Shown here piece after piece: positions 22,132-34,268 of a stretch of DNA of 64,000 nt; position 1 is the stretch's first letter, and each line of letters opens with the position of its first letter. The notes below the pieces were generated by a model. That model was not told the DNA's origin, did not search any database, and worked only from the letters and a program-made list of their open reading frames with translations. A program made the position numbers and the translations under genes. This stretch comes from Ascidia mentula (Eukaryota > Chordata > Ascidiacea > Phlebobranchia > Ascidiidae): NCBI GenBank assembly GCA_947561715.1, contig OX387200.1:22322501-22386500 (forward strand), written 5' to 3'.

Positions 22132-24123
22132 TTGTCATATCGCCAGCAGATCAGTATTCTCGCCTTCACCAAATTAACTTTATTCCGTTTTAAATCAAAC
22201 TTCTTGTCATGCGGTTTGTAGTCAGCAGAAAATTTCAACACGCTCTTACACTTGCTGAGCAACATTCAGTTGCATACTCGCACGCTACGTGGCAACAAAC
22301 GATTTCTACACACACGCACATACATATATGTGTGTTGCGCAACAATCAGTTCCGATTCCGTCTATTATTCGATCTTTGCTCGCGCGCTGCCATTGTGACG
22401 ACATAAACACGGGAAACGACCACATTATTAGGTATGCAGTGCGTTGCCGAGATGCTAATTCGCATTATGGAAAAAATCCTTACAAGGTTGGGTGGGAAAC
22501 CGGAGGAACATAAAGTTTCTGCCCACAAGAAGTACTCAGTACAATGACACCAAGTTAAAAAACTACATCTGGATTTTTACCAGTAAAACAATAAAAGAAA
22601 AAACAAATCTCTTAGTTACAAAGTCTTTGTTTCCCATAAGACTATTTGGCGATTCTGATACAAAGATTTTTACCAATAAACGATTGGGATAAAATACATT
22701 AAATTGTCCTCATTACCCTGGCATGGAATCTCAAATTAACTTTGTATGTCAAAACCACGCATTTAACCTGAACCCAGCTGTCATCCACTACTTCCTGTCA
22801 ACCCACAAACTCCGTCAAGTTATGAACACGTGCACACCGACCGCTCATCTTATGTAGGGTGATACCAAGTTCGTTGCCAGGCAACATGGCGTAAACAACG
22901 TGTGATATTTACGTCACTGGTTGGGGGTAGTTTGCAGCGGAGCGATTGGTTTAATCTATCGCCTAGCAACGACGGTAAACAGAAACCGAAGTCGGGTGGA
23001 TTCGGGTCCCGACGTCGCGCGTTTGATTGTGACGTAGAAGCGAGTGAAACCAAAATAAGGCTCGTATAGTGGGAGCGAGGGACAAAGAGCCAAACGGGCC
23101 ACGGCGACGCCGCCTGGTCAGGCCTGGACTGGGCCACGCAACTGCCGACGGTAGACTGTTTGCTTGGACAATGTGAGGCGGGTCTATAACTTGTTGTAAG
23201 TTGAGTAGAGCAGGACATATCTCTGTATAGAAAGCACCAAAGCGTGACTCGACACGTCCAAGTCATGTCTGGTCACGCCTGGCTCAGTCGCTCCTCGCAA
23301 CCGGAATATTTTGCACCCACGTGTGCCCGAAGAGCGACACCATGTGGATGTCCACGCCCCGTTATGACGTCATTGAAATGTTTCGGAACGCAACTTACAC
23401 AAATCAATTAAATTTATTAACAGGTTTTTTGTTGCGGGAAACTAACTTTTTTATTGTTGTGCCACTGTTTAAAGTTTTAAGCTGAGACGAATTATAAAAA
23501 TACACCAATATTTCGGCAAATATCTTACGGTTGAACCTGATCGAATATTAATAATAATAACTCGACTCGCTTGAACGCACTTGATTCCAATGACACAAAG
23601 AGTCAGTCCGGCGTGACGGTTACATGCCAAGTGGGACGCAACGTTGGAATTGAAAAAGCGCACAGTTGCAACATACTTTAATCCCCACACACAACATATA
23701 GCTGCTGTGTGCGTGTCAAGCTTCCACGAAGAGGCGTCTGTTCTGTGAATGAGACGAGCATCCGTCGATAAAACGGTGGTGGAAGCACAACTACTAATTA
23801 TCCAACAACAATAGGACCCGGTTTCCTTCGACGCTTTTATACGTCATATTGTCCCGCTACTAATTCTACAACTGCTGGAACTCTGGTGCTTTAAATATTG
23901 TGAGGTTGTCTGATTTTAATACGGTTGTATGTTGCTATAAAACCGGTGGGTTGCAACAGCCGGAAATGGCACAACTCCACGCTCTATTGAACAATCTACA
24001 CAGAACCCTAAACACCTACTGGTTTGCGACCCCAAATAAGGTATAAGTTGGCAATAAAAGTCCACTCTGTGTTTTTTAACTTCAACGTTTTTCACAAATT
24101 CGTCGATAGTTCAGGTGATTTCC

Positions 24124-24183
24124 GTGGTAGTGCGGTAAGAAGTTGTTTTGGTTCTCCAGCAACAACTAGCTAACCACACTGCC
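24124..24183 (+). repeat. Hairpin unit H7 (distant member)
   Basis: GTGG pairs with CCAC, apical GTTGTT with AACAAC, and GGTAAGA opposite GCTAACC recalls the H2 middle stem. The tail is CACACTGCC. It lies about 2 kb from the others, so membership is less certain. Confidence 0.5.
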
Positions 24184-27100
24184 TCCGAATCACCTGCAGC
24201 ATAGATCGTACAGCCTCTCGATTACAGACAGCCCAACCTGCCGACTACATTCACTGATTATTTGCTGAGCAACCGTTTGCAACCATCACTAAGCAATAAC
24301 CACTTTTCTTATTTGATCAGATTTATAAGAATAACCTGTCCTGGAACGTTGAAAGTTAACACGAGCTGGGGAGAAGCGTGACTGCTTGTTGCAAAAGAAA
24401 GCAGCTCTGTTCGGTTAAACTTCTGGCACGTGCATTCTTGCAATAACCTCGACTTCTGCCATATTACAAACCACCTTATTGTTTCTCAATGGCTTAATTT
24501 ATCCTTTTTCCCTTTTCTTACACTCACCCCCCCCTCATAACAGCTGCCAGGACATTTCACACGTTTTCAAATCCTTCGCCACCCTGTTGGCACCCGACCT
24601 CCTCAGCCCGACCCTCGTCTTCCCGAATGACTGAACGAGGCGTCGACGCGCAGTATTTATATCGTCAACAATGCCCGGCGCGATTGAAAGGAGGAGCGAC
24701 GGTTTATGACGTCACACAGGGTTTGTGTGGAGACGTTGGAACGTCGGGCCGCCCGTGGGGGTATGGAGATGTTTAATCTGGGAAATACAGTTTAAGGCAA
24801 GTCTATACGCGTTAAGAGACGCCGTTGTAACATTCGAAGCGGCCGTTAATCGGTTTAAAACTAGCTTGTTTAAGATTTTAAATCCGCCACACCCGTGTTG
24901 CTTAATATTGACAGGATATTGTTCTGGGCGTTATCGGAGCCAACATTTATTACCGTCGCCAATACAGACCGTTTCCCTCTCAAGAACCGCAAATTTTTGA
25001 CCCAGATAAAGTTCAACATCCCCCACAGGTCGACGGGTTTTACTTTCGCCGAACCAAAATTCTTCGGGAGAATTTTTTTCTGTTAATTTTCTCGCCAACT
25101 TTTCCCAGCTGTGGTCGGACGTAAAATTCCAGCACTTATCCCACCCTCACCGTCAGGTCTTGCGCCGTCCGGACACGCTAACCGAAAACACACAAACCAT
25201 CGCCCCAAGTCGCCCACTGTGACGTCACAGTCGATCAGCTGACGTTTGTAGCACGTGGTCTTTGAGCTAACGGCTGTTGCGAACTGTCTGAGGCATGTCT
25301 TTATGGCTTCGTGGGTTAAGTTACTGCGGCAATTGATTTAAGACTTTTATCGTCGGTTTCTTAGCTTTATTAATTGATCGTTTGGTGGGGAGTTGTTGGG
25401 AGCAGAATTCAAAACTTTGTCGAAATTGAAGATTTAATTTTTTTAAACTAGCTTTTGATCCCCGTGTGCAGTTGAACAAGACATTGCAAAGGATGCCCCA
25501 CACTTGTGAATCCACATGGAATGTTACGGTCTACATCGTAGATATTCTCCAACGAGAATCAGAATTTTTTTAAATGTGACATTGTTAACTTACATCCACC
25601 GAGTTTGTGGATAATTAAGCGGGAATCGAACGACTTTCAACTCCCAGTTACGGAACGATTTTCTCCGCAAATGACGTGAGAGGATGTAATTACTTCTCGC
25701 TCAAGTTAAGTTTCGCCACCTGTTCCACCGAAACATTATGATGGAATTAATGTGGAGTTTTACTATCTTCACGTTTGTCAAATATTCACTGAAATTTTGA
25801 GTTTGAAACTATTTACAACGCGTTTAAAATTCGCCATTGAACCGTGACCTTGTCATCACTATTTCCTGTTTCAACCCAACGCACAGAACAGGAAACTTAC
25901 GTTTCAAGAAGTCGCAATTATCAACAAAAACACTAAGGAAATGAAACACTGATATTACTGCTGTGAGATGATCCGAGCTTCTGATATATTACAACTCTAA
26001 TTTCTCAGGATTATTGCAATGATCGAACCCGTGTTTGGGGATTTTAATCAGAAGCAAAGACGGAAGTTTTGATGAATTGATGAAGTTAGACTGCGTTGAA
26101 ACGACCCACAAGACCGCAAACGTTAAATTAGGAGTTCACGACTGATTGTGACAGAATTCAGCAAACCTTTACAGCGTATTTCCATGCACCAAATCAACCT
26201 ATATTGTATGGTTTGTCGTCCCACAAGCTTTGTGGCCAAGAACCCACTTCAAACACCGATGCACAAAAAGAAAGAATAAATCCACCACACACTTCTATAC
26301 TTAAATATTATCTAATTATACCAAGAATATATTTATCTGCTACAAATGTTTCACATCAACCCACAACACGTGACGACCAACTAACCTCATGTTTTCCTCT
26401 TCCACGTTAGGCGAAAAGTTTCAGCAAATGACGATTTCGTTTCTGGATCTTCGTGGTTTTAAGCTTTCTGTTTCCGACTGGACTTGCCTCCCCTTTTGTA
26501 AGCGGGCGCCGAACCTTTCACACAAAGCAAACGTTAACACAGGGTTTCACCTGAGATATCGGTCGGTTGTCGATGGCCCAGACAAGCGCCGACCGACTGC
26601 CTACGTAACTAAGCGAGTGAAAAAGGTTCGGTTGGAAGTAACGGCCGTTCAACAAATTGAGCAACTGAAACTTTCTGTGTCCGTTATATTGAGGTCAAAG
26701 TATAAGGGATGTGAATTATTCACTGCGTTGATTTCAAACGTCACAAACACGCTTCGTGATGTCACAAATGTGAATGCCGAGTGAGAAATGATATTAATTT
26801 TTTTTCTCTTTCTCCTCAACACAAGTTACCGGGAGCAAAATAAATGTTTGCCAACAAAAGAACCCGAATTCATGCAAGAACAACTTTATAAGCACGGCTA
26901 GAATCAAGCTTGCTCAAGAGTGAACATTCAGTTCAACAAGCGTAATAAGAATATCCAGGAACCTTGTATATATTTGTGTGAATAAGCTTTGGGACAAATG
27001 TTTTTTTCTGGAGTTAATAATCGCACAGACTTGTTTCCATGGTGGTGAACTTGCGGAAACAAAATCCCAACATTCACATATGAACCATCACGTGATGATA

Positions 27101-28498
27101 AAGGTTTAATTCGATTAAATTCATATTCGTGCTTGTGGCGTGTGGGAGTTAACGGTTGGAGACTCGTCCTTCGCTACCGGAAATGACGCGCTGCTACCAA
27201 AACAATGATTGTGGAATGCTAACGTCCGACAGCTTCCGTCGCGAGCCCGAGCGCGAGGGAGGATCGATTTCCCGAACAAGTCGACGCAGGTGCCGGCAAG
27301 ACCGGAGCCCGGGGTTCGCGATTCCAGCATTCCCATGGAACGAACACAGCGTCTTTGTGGAGGGCGCGTGGGATTGAGCACCGGCTTGGAACATCACAAA
27401 GGGCGAACCATGGCAGGAACTGCCCTGCGCGCTTAGGTTACGTAAGAGGAATGCTGACAACGCTGTAGGTTACAAGTCTGTTAATGATTATAACATCAGC
27501 TGCTTAAATCGGGTTGGATGATATCAGGTTTACTTGATCCGGTCTGGTTCGAGTAATGAATATGAACTGTATTGATGGGAAATTTTTTTCAACTACCGAC
27601 TATTTTTAAACCGTGTTGGTTTGTAAACGTTGAACGCCAAACAACACACACGAACTTCAACAATGATACACAGATGATCCACAATAAACTACTTCTTCAC
27701 CTTTCCTTACTAGTTTTACCTTCATTTAACCTCATCAGAACCTCGCAAATTTCAACCAAACCGTTCCTGGTGCATTTTAACCAGAACCACTCTTTTGCAT
27801 ACAGCGCTTCTAATTGCAGACAATAACAGAAGAACCTATGATAAGAACATTTCCGCGAATTACATCAACACACCAAGCTTTCCACAGTTCAGAAAATCTC
27901 GCCTCCGCGGACATAGTGACGTCACAATGCGGAGGCTCGCAAGCACGTGGTAGTCACGTGACCAGGAACAAACCTTCCTTGATGAGTAAAAATGTGGATT
28001 TTAATCGATTCTGATTTTTTTGGCGTTTTCTATATTTTGTCTCCAGCCAACTTTCGGTGAATTTTGCCTCACGTTAACACGACTTGCCGTCAACCCCCAA
28101 TACTCAACCGCAAGCATATTGTGTGTTTAGAGAGAGATACAATGTTTTGTTTTCTATTTCAGATTGTAGATTTACTCTGTATATGTTTTTTCAACTGAGC
28201 GACTTGCATCATGATGTCATGTGTTTGTTACAAAGGTTGGCAAATTTGTTGACGACATCAAAAACGTCAAGATTAAAATCACAACGTAATCAGCAATGTT
28301 GGTTCGGGCAAAGGTCTTATTTCCAACCATTGTGGGACGCTGGAACCACAGATGGACCTACATATGGCTCTGGGCCAAACTTATGGCACGAGAAAGCAAG
28401 TTGAAACCGGCCCGGGGTAGATAAACATAGAGACCAACTCTAACTCACAAAGAAGCCGGGTTTGGGCCCGCCTGATCACGTGACCAAACCGTCTCCCA

Positions 28499-28543
28499 CG
28501 CCCCTTTTTCTCTTTTTTTCTCTCTCTCCTCTCTTTTTTTCCG
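28499..28543 (+). repeat. Polypyrimidine tract
   Basis: About 45 bases of almost pure C/T (runs of CTCTCTCT and T7). It accounts for the Lys/Arg/Glu-rich open frames on the opposite strand, which I do not consider genes. Confidence 0.8.
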
Positions 28544-30690
28544 TTTCTATCATTGTGCGCTTGTTTAACCTGGGCATGCGGCACGTGGTGCACGTCGGGA
28601 CACGACGCGAAGTTCCGTTAGTTTGACTGGAAATAAACGTGGAAGGAATGTTCGCTGGATCAAAGAGTTTCTGTCCCTGCACATCGCATGGTTGGCAACC
28701 CTCATGTGTTTTAACAATTGCTTCCGAAGCGCAACTAAAATAAGGAATTCTGTTTGTCACAAGTTGGTCGCGACCCACAACAGTTTAATTTCCATTAAAT
28801 ATATCGGGCCACTGGTTGACCGCTGCTTGTCATAGCCGTCATGCAAACTGATCGAATGTCACGAATAAAATATTTGCCTTTGAAATACTTTGAGTTTCCG
28901 AAGTCGTGCTCCCCAATTCCCGTTAGAAGTGGTGTTCAAACGGCGAAGTTGGTTTGTAACAAACAACCGTTCGAATCCTTTGTTACGCCAGCGACAATTC
29001 CGACCAATCGTGACGCGACAGGGTTTAAAGCTCAACAGAACAAATTCGTACCATGCCCTCAACTTCTCTAATCATTCTCGAATAGGTCACCTATTGTCAT
29101 GCATGTGACGTCACAATTGCTACCGCGGGTCGGTGCAAGGCAGGCATTTAAAGTCGGTTTAAACTTCAACAAGGTCTGATAGGTGTTAGGGGGTACATTC
29201 CTGCAGTTAATGCATTCCATGCGTCTAACGCGCCGGTTCGCAAATAATCAGAATATAAAATTGGAAACCTATAACATTATAACTATTTTGTGTTAAAATA
29301 TTACCCGTACAATAACATAACACATCAATGAACAATTATGTACGAGTGCCGGTGTTGGTAAAAACGCCCCACTATGTGTTTTAATGTAACACTAATGACA
29401 ATAAAATAAACCTGTTTCAACTTTTCCTTCAACAATAACTAACAACATGGAGAATTGTGTATGGTTAGACCTCCGGCGTGTTTAAAATTGTTAAATTTGA
29501 TCTTTACTTGAATGCAGTCCGGGGTTTTTTTACAACACGAGAGAATTTGTCATGCAATAGCACCAACTAGCGGATCGTTATTCAAAAAAGATCATCACAA
29601 ATTTTTTTGTTTCCTCCCAAGTAAAAAGTGGGGTAATTTGGAAAACAAATTTTCTGTCATCAAATTTAATTTTAAATTATTTAAAAACAAATAAATTTTA
29701 ACACAACCTACGAGTTTGTTGCAGCAACTGTTGGTACGAAAGCACTTCATATTTTGGTCAGGACAAACTGTATTGTTACGTAGGAGCTACTTACGTGCCG
29801 TAGGGGTTCACGATTTTAATCTACATAAAAACAAATCTTACTCCTTCGCTTTTCGTAGCAACTCACCTATAGTTTGTCCTGTACCAAATCTACACCCCAT
29901 AAATTTTCTATAATTTCGTCCTTTCTGTCGTCGATGTGATTTTCAAGCACACTAAAATCTGCAACTGGTTCTCCGTTTTATTAGTATAACCATCTTCTTT
30001 AGCTTACCATTATTTTTTTTCCTGGTTCATACGAAGTTTCTTCGTGAAGAAGTCAAACATAAGGATGTAACCTTACCGGCCTACAGACAAAGAGGCTGTC
30101 TTGTCACGGGAGATACCCTACCGGTTAACTTGCAACTCGGGCAAGTCGAGACATGTCCCATATATTTGATGATGCATAGTTCGTAAGCGGTTTCAGCGTC
30201 AGAATGTTGCACCATCGAACTTTACTGATATATTATTTGCTGATGGATTTTTGTGTATACAAGGCCCACGCACTCGTGGAGAAAATTTACAGAACGTACC
30301 ATCTTACCTCGCCTTGTTTTTCTATGTTTAACTCCTGTGATTTTCCATTTTTGGTCAACTTTTTAACTTGAAGTTATCCGAATTCGCTTCGTAAAACTAA
30401 CAAAATCCCATCCACTATAAATGCAAAGAAAAATCTCAAACGAAAATTTTGTAAACAACCACAGTAAAGTTATTTGTTACATCACGAAAGGAGACTATGA
30501 CGTAAGAGTGAGGAGTAAGCACTCATGCACGAAGAAAATAACAAATGGCGAGAAAGTGGAATCACGTACAAATATCAATTATTTCTTGCATGTGATCTAC
30601 GCAAAAGAAGTTAACTGTAATCACAATGTATTTACAGATACAAGATTTTTATGCAGTTAATCTGCTGCAAACGTTCGTCAACTATTTACA

Positions 30691-32654
30691 ATGGCTTTGA
30701 CCAGAAGGTGCATTTTCCTTTGTAGATGCTTACCCATAATGCCAGTACCAAGTAAGCATGTAGGAAAATGAAACTGAATTAATACTGAGTAAAAACAGCA
30801 AAGCACGTACGAATTTTGTTCATAATGTCGTATTTACAAAAACTCCATTGATTAATGCAGTACTTTGGCCCATTGGATGTTTTTTTTATGTTTCCTGCTG
30901 TTTGTTTTTGTAGGTTGTTCTTTGGGAACTAATTCAATACACAAAGCTTCAATGTTGATCATGAACCCTTCAATATGCAGCAGAAATCCTTCTAAGACTC
31001 TGTTAGAAACCTCCAGTAATATTTCACAATATTCCACACAAGTTTTGACAGAAATGGAGGCAAAGAAAATTAGAAACAATGAAAATATCTGTTGGAATTG
31101 TGGGTAGGATTGATTTTAACATTTAAACATTACCATATAGTTTCGACTTAGTTTGTATATACATCTATATTAAATAACATTTTGACAAACCATGTAATTT
31201 TACTGGGTTATGCAAAATCTGTTAGCCTTTTCTGACTCTGTGTATATATTATATGCATAATACTGTTGATAATTTTGGTTAATGTGTAAATGTATTCATT
31301 TGGTTGTACATGCAGCATAGCGTATCTGGTATTAACTATAGTTGCAGACAAACACATTTTAAATTTTTTTGGTGACTGCATGCAATGTTCATATATTTTA
31401 TCTCTATTGTTGATATTGGTTTTGTTTAATTTGTCACAAAAATTTCAGCAAAACACTGACTCTCATGTCAAAGAACTTTTGTGAAAATTGTGAAAGTATT
31501 CTTCCGCTCAGCAAAGATGAAGATTTCTTTTCTCTCCTTGGAATTAAAAGAGATTTTCAAATTTCCTTCAATGAGCTGCAGTTTAATTTCAAGAAATTTC
31601 AGGTAAACCTGTGCAAAAAGTACTGGAATATTGTTGGCCTCGTGTTCGGTCTGCACAATGCATACATCATATTCATTAAACTTTTTGTTGTCCCATCATT
31701 TTTCAGTTGTTTTCAGGTTTTACTTTATAGTTTTTATTTACAGTTTTGTCCTGCTCCACAAAATATTTTAATTAGTTTAAGCCACTCAGAAATGGACAAA
31801 CTGTGACCCCTGTGTTAAATCCATCCCTTTGGGTATGACAAGCTGGCCGGCCAAACTTTTTCCACCCAGTTTCTGGTCTGCAAGTTTTAAAATTGCATCT
31901 TCCTGAATAAAATCCAACACGATAAATATTTTCACTGTGACATTTTTGTTTTCATGCAGATATTGCTCCATCCTGATAAATTCTCATTGAAAACTGACAC
32001 AGAAAAAAATATTTCAGAAAGCGTTTCATCTTACTTAAACAAAGCTTACTTCACACTCTTAAAACCTTTATCGAGAGGAATATATTTGTTGGAACTTCAT
32101 GGTAATATTATATTATCTGAAACCCTCTTAAATATTTTACCCAACCTTTTATTTGCTGAAGGTGAATTTGTGGGTGAAAATGTTAATTCAGATGACCCAG
32201 AGTTTTTAATGGAAATTCTTGACCTTAATGAGAAGGTCAGTACAAGATTTATAAATGTTTTTATCATTACTTGGAGCATTTGCATATGTCATTTGTAGCA
32301 ATCTCTCCACTAATTAGCTATTCTAGTAATTACTATGTTTGCTAAATTCCAGCAAGCTTTCAAACAGAGTATTTAATGAGTTTTATTTGGGTCAGTTGCA
32401 CAAAAAAAAACAATCACCCGTTTACCGACAATAAATTATGGCAAAATTAACTTGCACAGATAGAAGACTTAAATTCTGTGGTGGAAAAAAGAAAATTGTA
32501 TGAAGAAATGAAGACGACTGTGGATGAACTTACCGAAAAAATTGCTGAAGCTTTCCACGAAAACGATGTTAAACTTGCAAAGCAGCATCTTATCTCTTTT
32601 AAATATTATGACAATGCTTTGCAGAAACTAAAGGAGCTTCTGCCGCCAGTGTGA
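30691..32654 (+). CDS. HSCB: HSCB (DNAJC20), mitochondrial iron-sulfur co-chaperone
   Basis: Five coding exons (30691-30751, 30914-31103, 31449-31602, 31960-32235, 32460-32654) close in frame to 291 residues. HSCB is a type III J-protein that brings the ISCU scaffold to the mitochondrial HSP70 (HSPA9) for iron-sulfur cluster transfer. Evidence: a basic N-terminus (MALTRRCIFLCRC), the eukaryote-specific zinc-binding pair CWNCG and FCENCES, the line DEDFFSLLGIKRDFQISFNE, the J-domain HPD tripeptide in ILLHPDKFS, the conserved LLKPLSRGIYLLELHG and the DPEFLMEILDLNEK helix of the C-terminal ISCU-binding bundle. The protein is longer than human HSCB (235) because of an extended linker after the targeting peptide and an extra loop near ILPNLLFAEG. 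Confidence 0.95.
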
Positions 32655-33276
32655 TCACTGCATTTATTTAATTTTAATATTTATCGACAAAATAGTTATT
32701 TTTATGTTTTAACTTGCTGAAATTAAAACTACCTCCCGTTATGTTACACAAGTTGAAGGCAATGCTAAATTTTGCAACAAGTTACAATTGATTGTGTACT
32801 GCTATTAATTGCATGGCTTTAACATGTTTTATTCTTTTAACCATTTAGAAAATAACTGATGCTTTTTAGGTGAAATCGTGTTGCAATTGAAATAACAAAA
32901 ACAACATCATCGACAAATACAATAAGCATGAATAATAACATACTGCATACAGTGGATACATCTGATCAATTTTTTATGTACTGCATTTAAATTAAAAAAT
33001 CGCGTGGGCATGTATTAAGTCACGCCATTAATTGGAGATGTTTGTTTTGAAGTTGATTCTTCAATATCTTTGCTGTCCTGTGGTGGATTTGGGTGGTTGT
33101 AAATTGGTATTCGGACGCACAAACTTTTGTGTCTGCCAAGAAATTAATTAACAAATTGTGATTTCCTTAGCTCAAACGTTTATAAGTGTTGATTCGGTTC
33201 GGAAATCCAATCGTATGGTGACAATGACAGTTTGTGTCCAAGAACTAATTTCAAGCATTTTATTGAGACGAAAATA

Positions 33277-33658
33277 CCGTATTTTACGGACCATAAGGCG
33301 CAACTTAAATCCTTTTTTTTCCTCATAAATTGATCGTGCGCCTTATGTATGGATCAAGTAGTGCTTTATTGCCTACACTCAAAATCAGTACCGATACTAT
33401 TATAAATAAACCACCGTCTTACACAATAAACTACGGTAAAAGCAACTAGCAACTGTGATATTCATACTATTGTGACTTGCTTACATTTATTACGTAACAA
33501 GTTTTTGTTTAATGAGCTTTATACGGTAATCCATACTCCTTAAAATACGTTGCGTTCTTTAGCCCGGTGCGCCTTATGTATGAACAAAAAACTAATCAAA
33601 GCAATTTATTGACAGTGCGCCTTATAATCGGGTGCGCTTTATGGTCCGTAAAATACGG
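33277..33658. mobile_element. TA-flanked MITE (CCGTATTTTACGG ends)
   Basis: The left end CCGTATTTTACGGACCATAA is repeated inverted at the right end (TTATGGTCCGTAAAATACGG with one difference). TA dinucleotides flank both ends (33275-33276 and 33659-33660), fitting a Tc1/mariner-like TA target duplication. Several internal GTGCGCCTTA motifs repeat. It is 382 bp long with no transposase. Confidence 0.85.
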
Positions 33659-33998
33659 TAATAGAGGTAAGAATAAAAAATGTTTAAGGTTGGCAATAAA
33701 GAATATGTTGCAAGTATTTGGTTGTGAATAGCAACCTTTTCTGGCTAAATGGAGCATTTCTTAAACGTTATCCCTTTGCGCAACATGGATTAAACATTTT
33801 TTACATCATAAATGTATGTAAACTCACTTGTCTTATTGTAAATGCAGTAGAAATATTTTCACCTGTATAATCTCCTCGGCATTTTTGAGACCGCCTCCCA
33901 TTTGTTTTGAAGCGGACAGTAGCATTCAGCGCCATCTAGCGACGATCCAGTGGATTCACTTACGCCTCCAGTGACGAAAAGTTTTTTCCCAATCGTTG

Positions 33999-34200
33999 TC
34001 AACCCACAGTTGTCTCGTTTCTTCGCAACAAATTTTTTTTATCCAACTCCGAACACGGGAATCGGCCGATACCAAATACTCTCAATTGGCAAAGACGCTT
34101 GAGCGAACTTAATCTGGGAGCTGGTTTATTTTTACTTTTTTTGACCACACCAGGATTTGAACCCAGGATATCATGGTCGGGAAACCCGATCATGTGTTCT
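33999..34200 (-). mobile_element. tRNA-related SINE-like fragment
   Basis: On the minus strand, TGGGTTCAAATCCTGG (34146-34161) matches a Pol III B box. It is preceded by a CATG-TCGGG / CCCGA-CATG stem (34172-34194) like an anticodon arm. No clear A box or intact cloverleaf was seen, so this is a SINE-type fragment rather than a tRNA gene. Confidence 0.4.
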
Positions 34201-34208
34201 TTTAAGTA

Positions 34209-34232
34209 TTTGGGTCAGGCGCCTGACCCAAA
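34209..34232. repeat. Perfect 24-bp palindrome
   Basis: TTTGGGTCAGGC is followed immediately by its exact reverse complement GCCTGACCCAAA. It lies 37 bp beyond the stop of the Kelch gene, next to the SINE-like fragment. Confidence 0.85.
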
Positions 34233-34268
34233 GTTGCCAATACTTTGACTATAACGTGTAACGTGAGT

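Larger units (their letters stand above)
19710..30690. other. 11-kb stretch without a supportable gene
   Basis: No exon chain, rRNA, tRNA or transposase could be supported. Contents seen: a dispersed family of structured hairpins (19861-24183), a 15-bp tandem repeat (about 21908-21985), a perfect 10-bp stem (20356-20400), CpG-rich patches (about 22850-23360, 24570-25270, 27130-27440), a polypyrimidine run (28499-28543), and repeated TGACGTCA palindromes (for example near 24708, 25223, 27920, 29106). Long gene-free stretches with such motif clusters in compact ascidian genomes are often regulatory, or hold non-coding RNAs or small, poorly conserved genes; that is inference. Confidence 0.5.
32655..34268. 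other. Intergenic region between HSCB and the Kelch gene
   Basis: It contains the HSCB 3' end, a TA-flanked MITE (33277-33658), a SINE-like fragment (about 33999-34200) and a 24-bp palindrome (34209-34232). Nothing else is recognised. Confidence 0.55.

Noticed and set aside
22850-23266. 138-codon open frame on the minus strand
   Set aside because: It lies in a CpG-rich patch where stop codons are rare; the product has no family features. Treated as a by-product of base composition.
26389-26784. 131-codon open frame on the plus strand
   Set aside because: No recognisable domain, no splice or neighbour support, and composition is not clearly coding; left as unsupported.
27121-27460. GC-rich patch with long open frames on both strands
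   Set aside because: An RRKLSDVSIPQS-like stretch looked protein-like, but no splice chain or family match supports an exon; more likely a CpG-rich regulatory patch.
28381-28778. Lys/Arg/Glu-rich frames on the minus strand
   Set aside because: They are the complement of the polypyrimidine tract at 28499-28543, so the charged sequence is low-complexity artefact.
28968-28980. CCGTTCGAATCC, another B-box-like sequence
   Set aside because: Flanks do not pair as a T-arm and no upstream tRNA arms were found.
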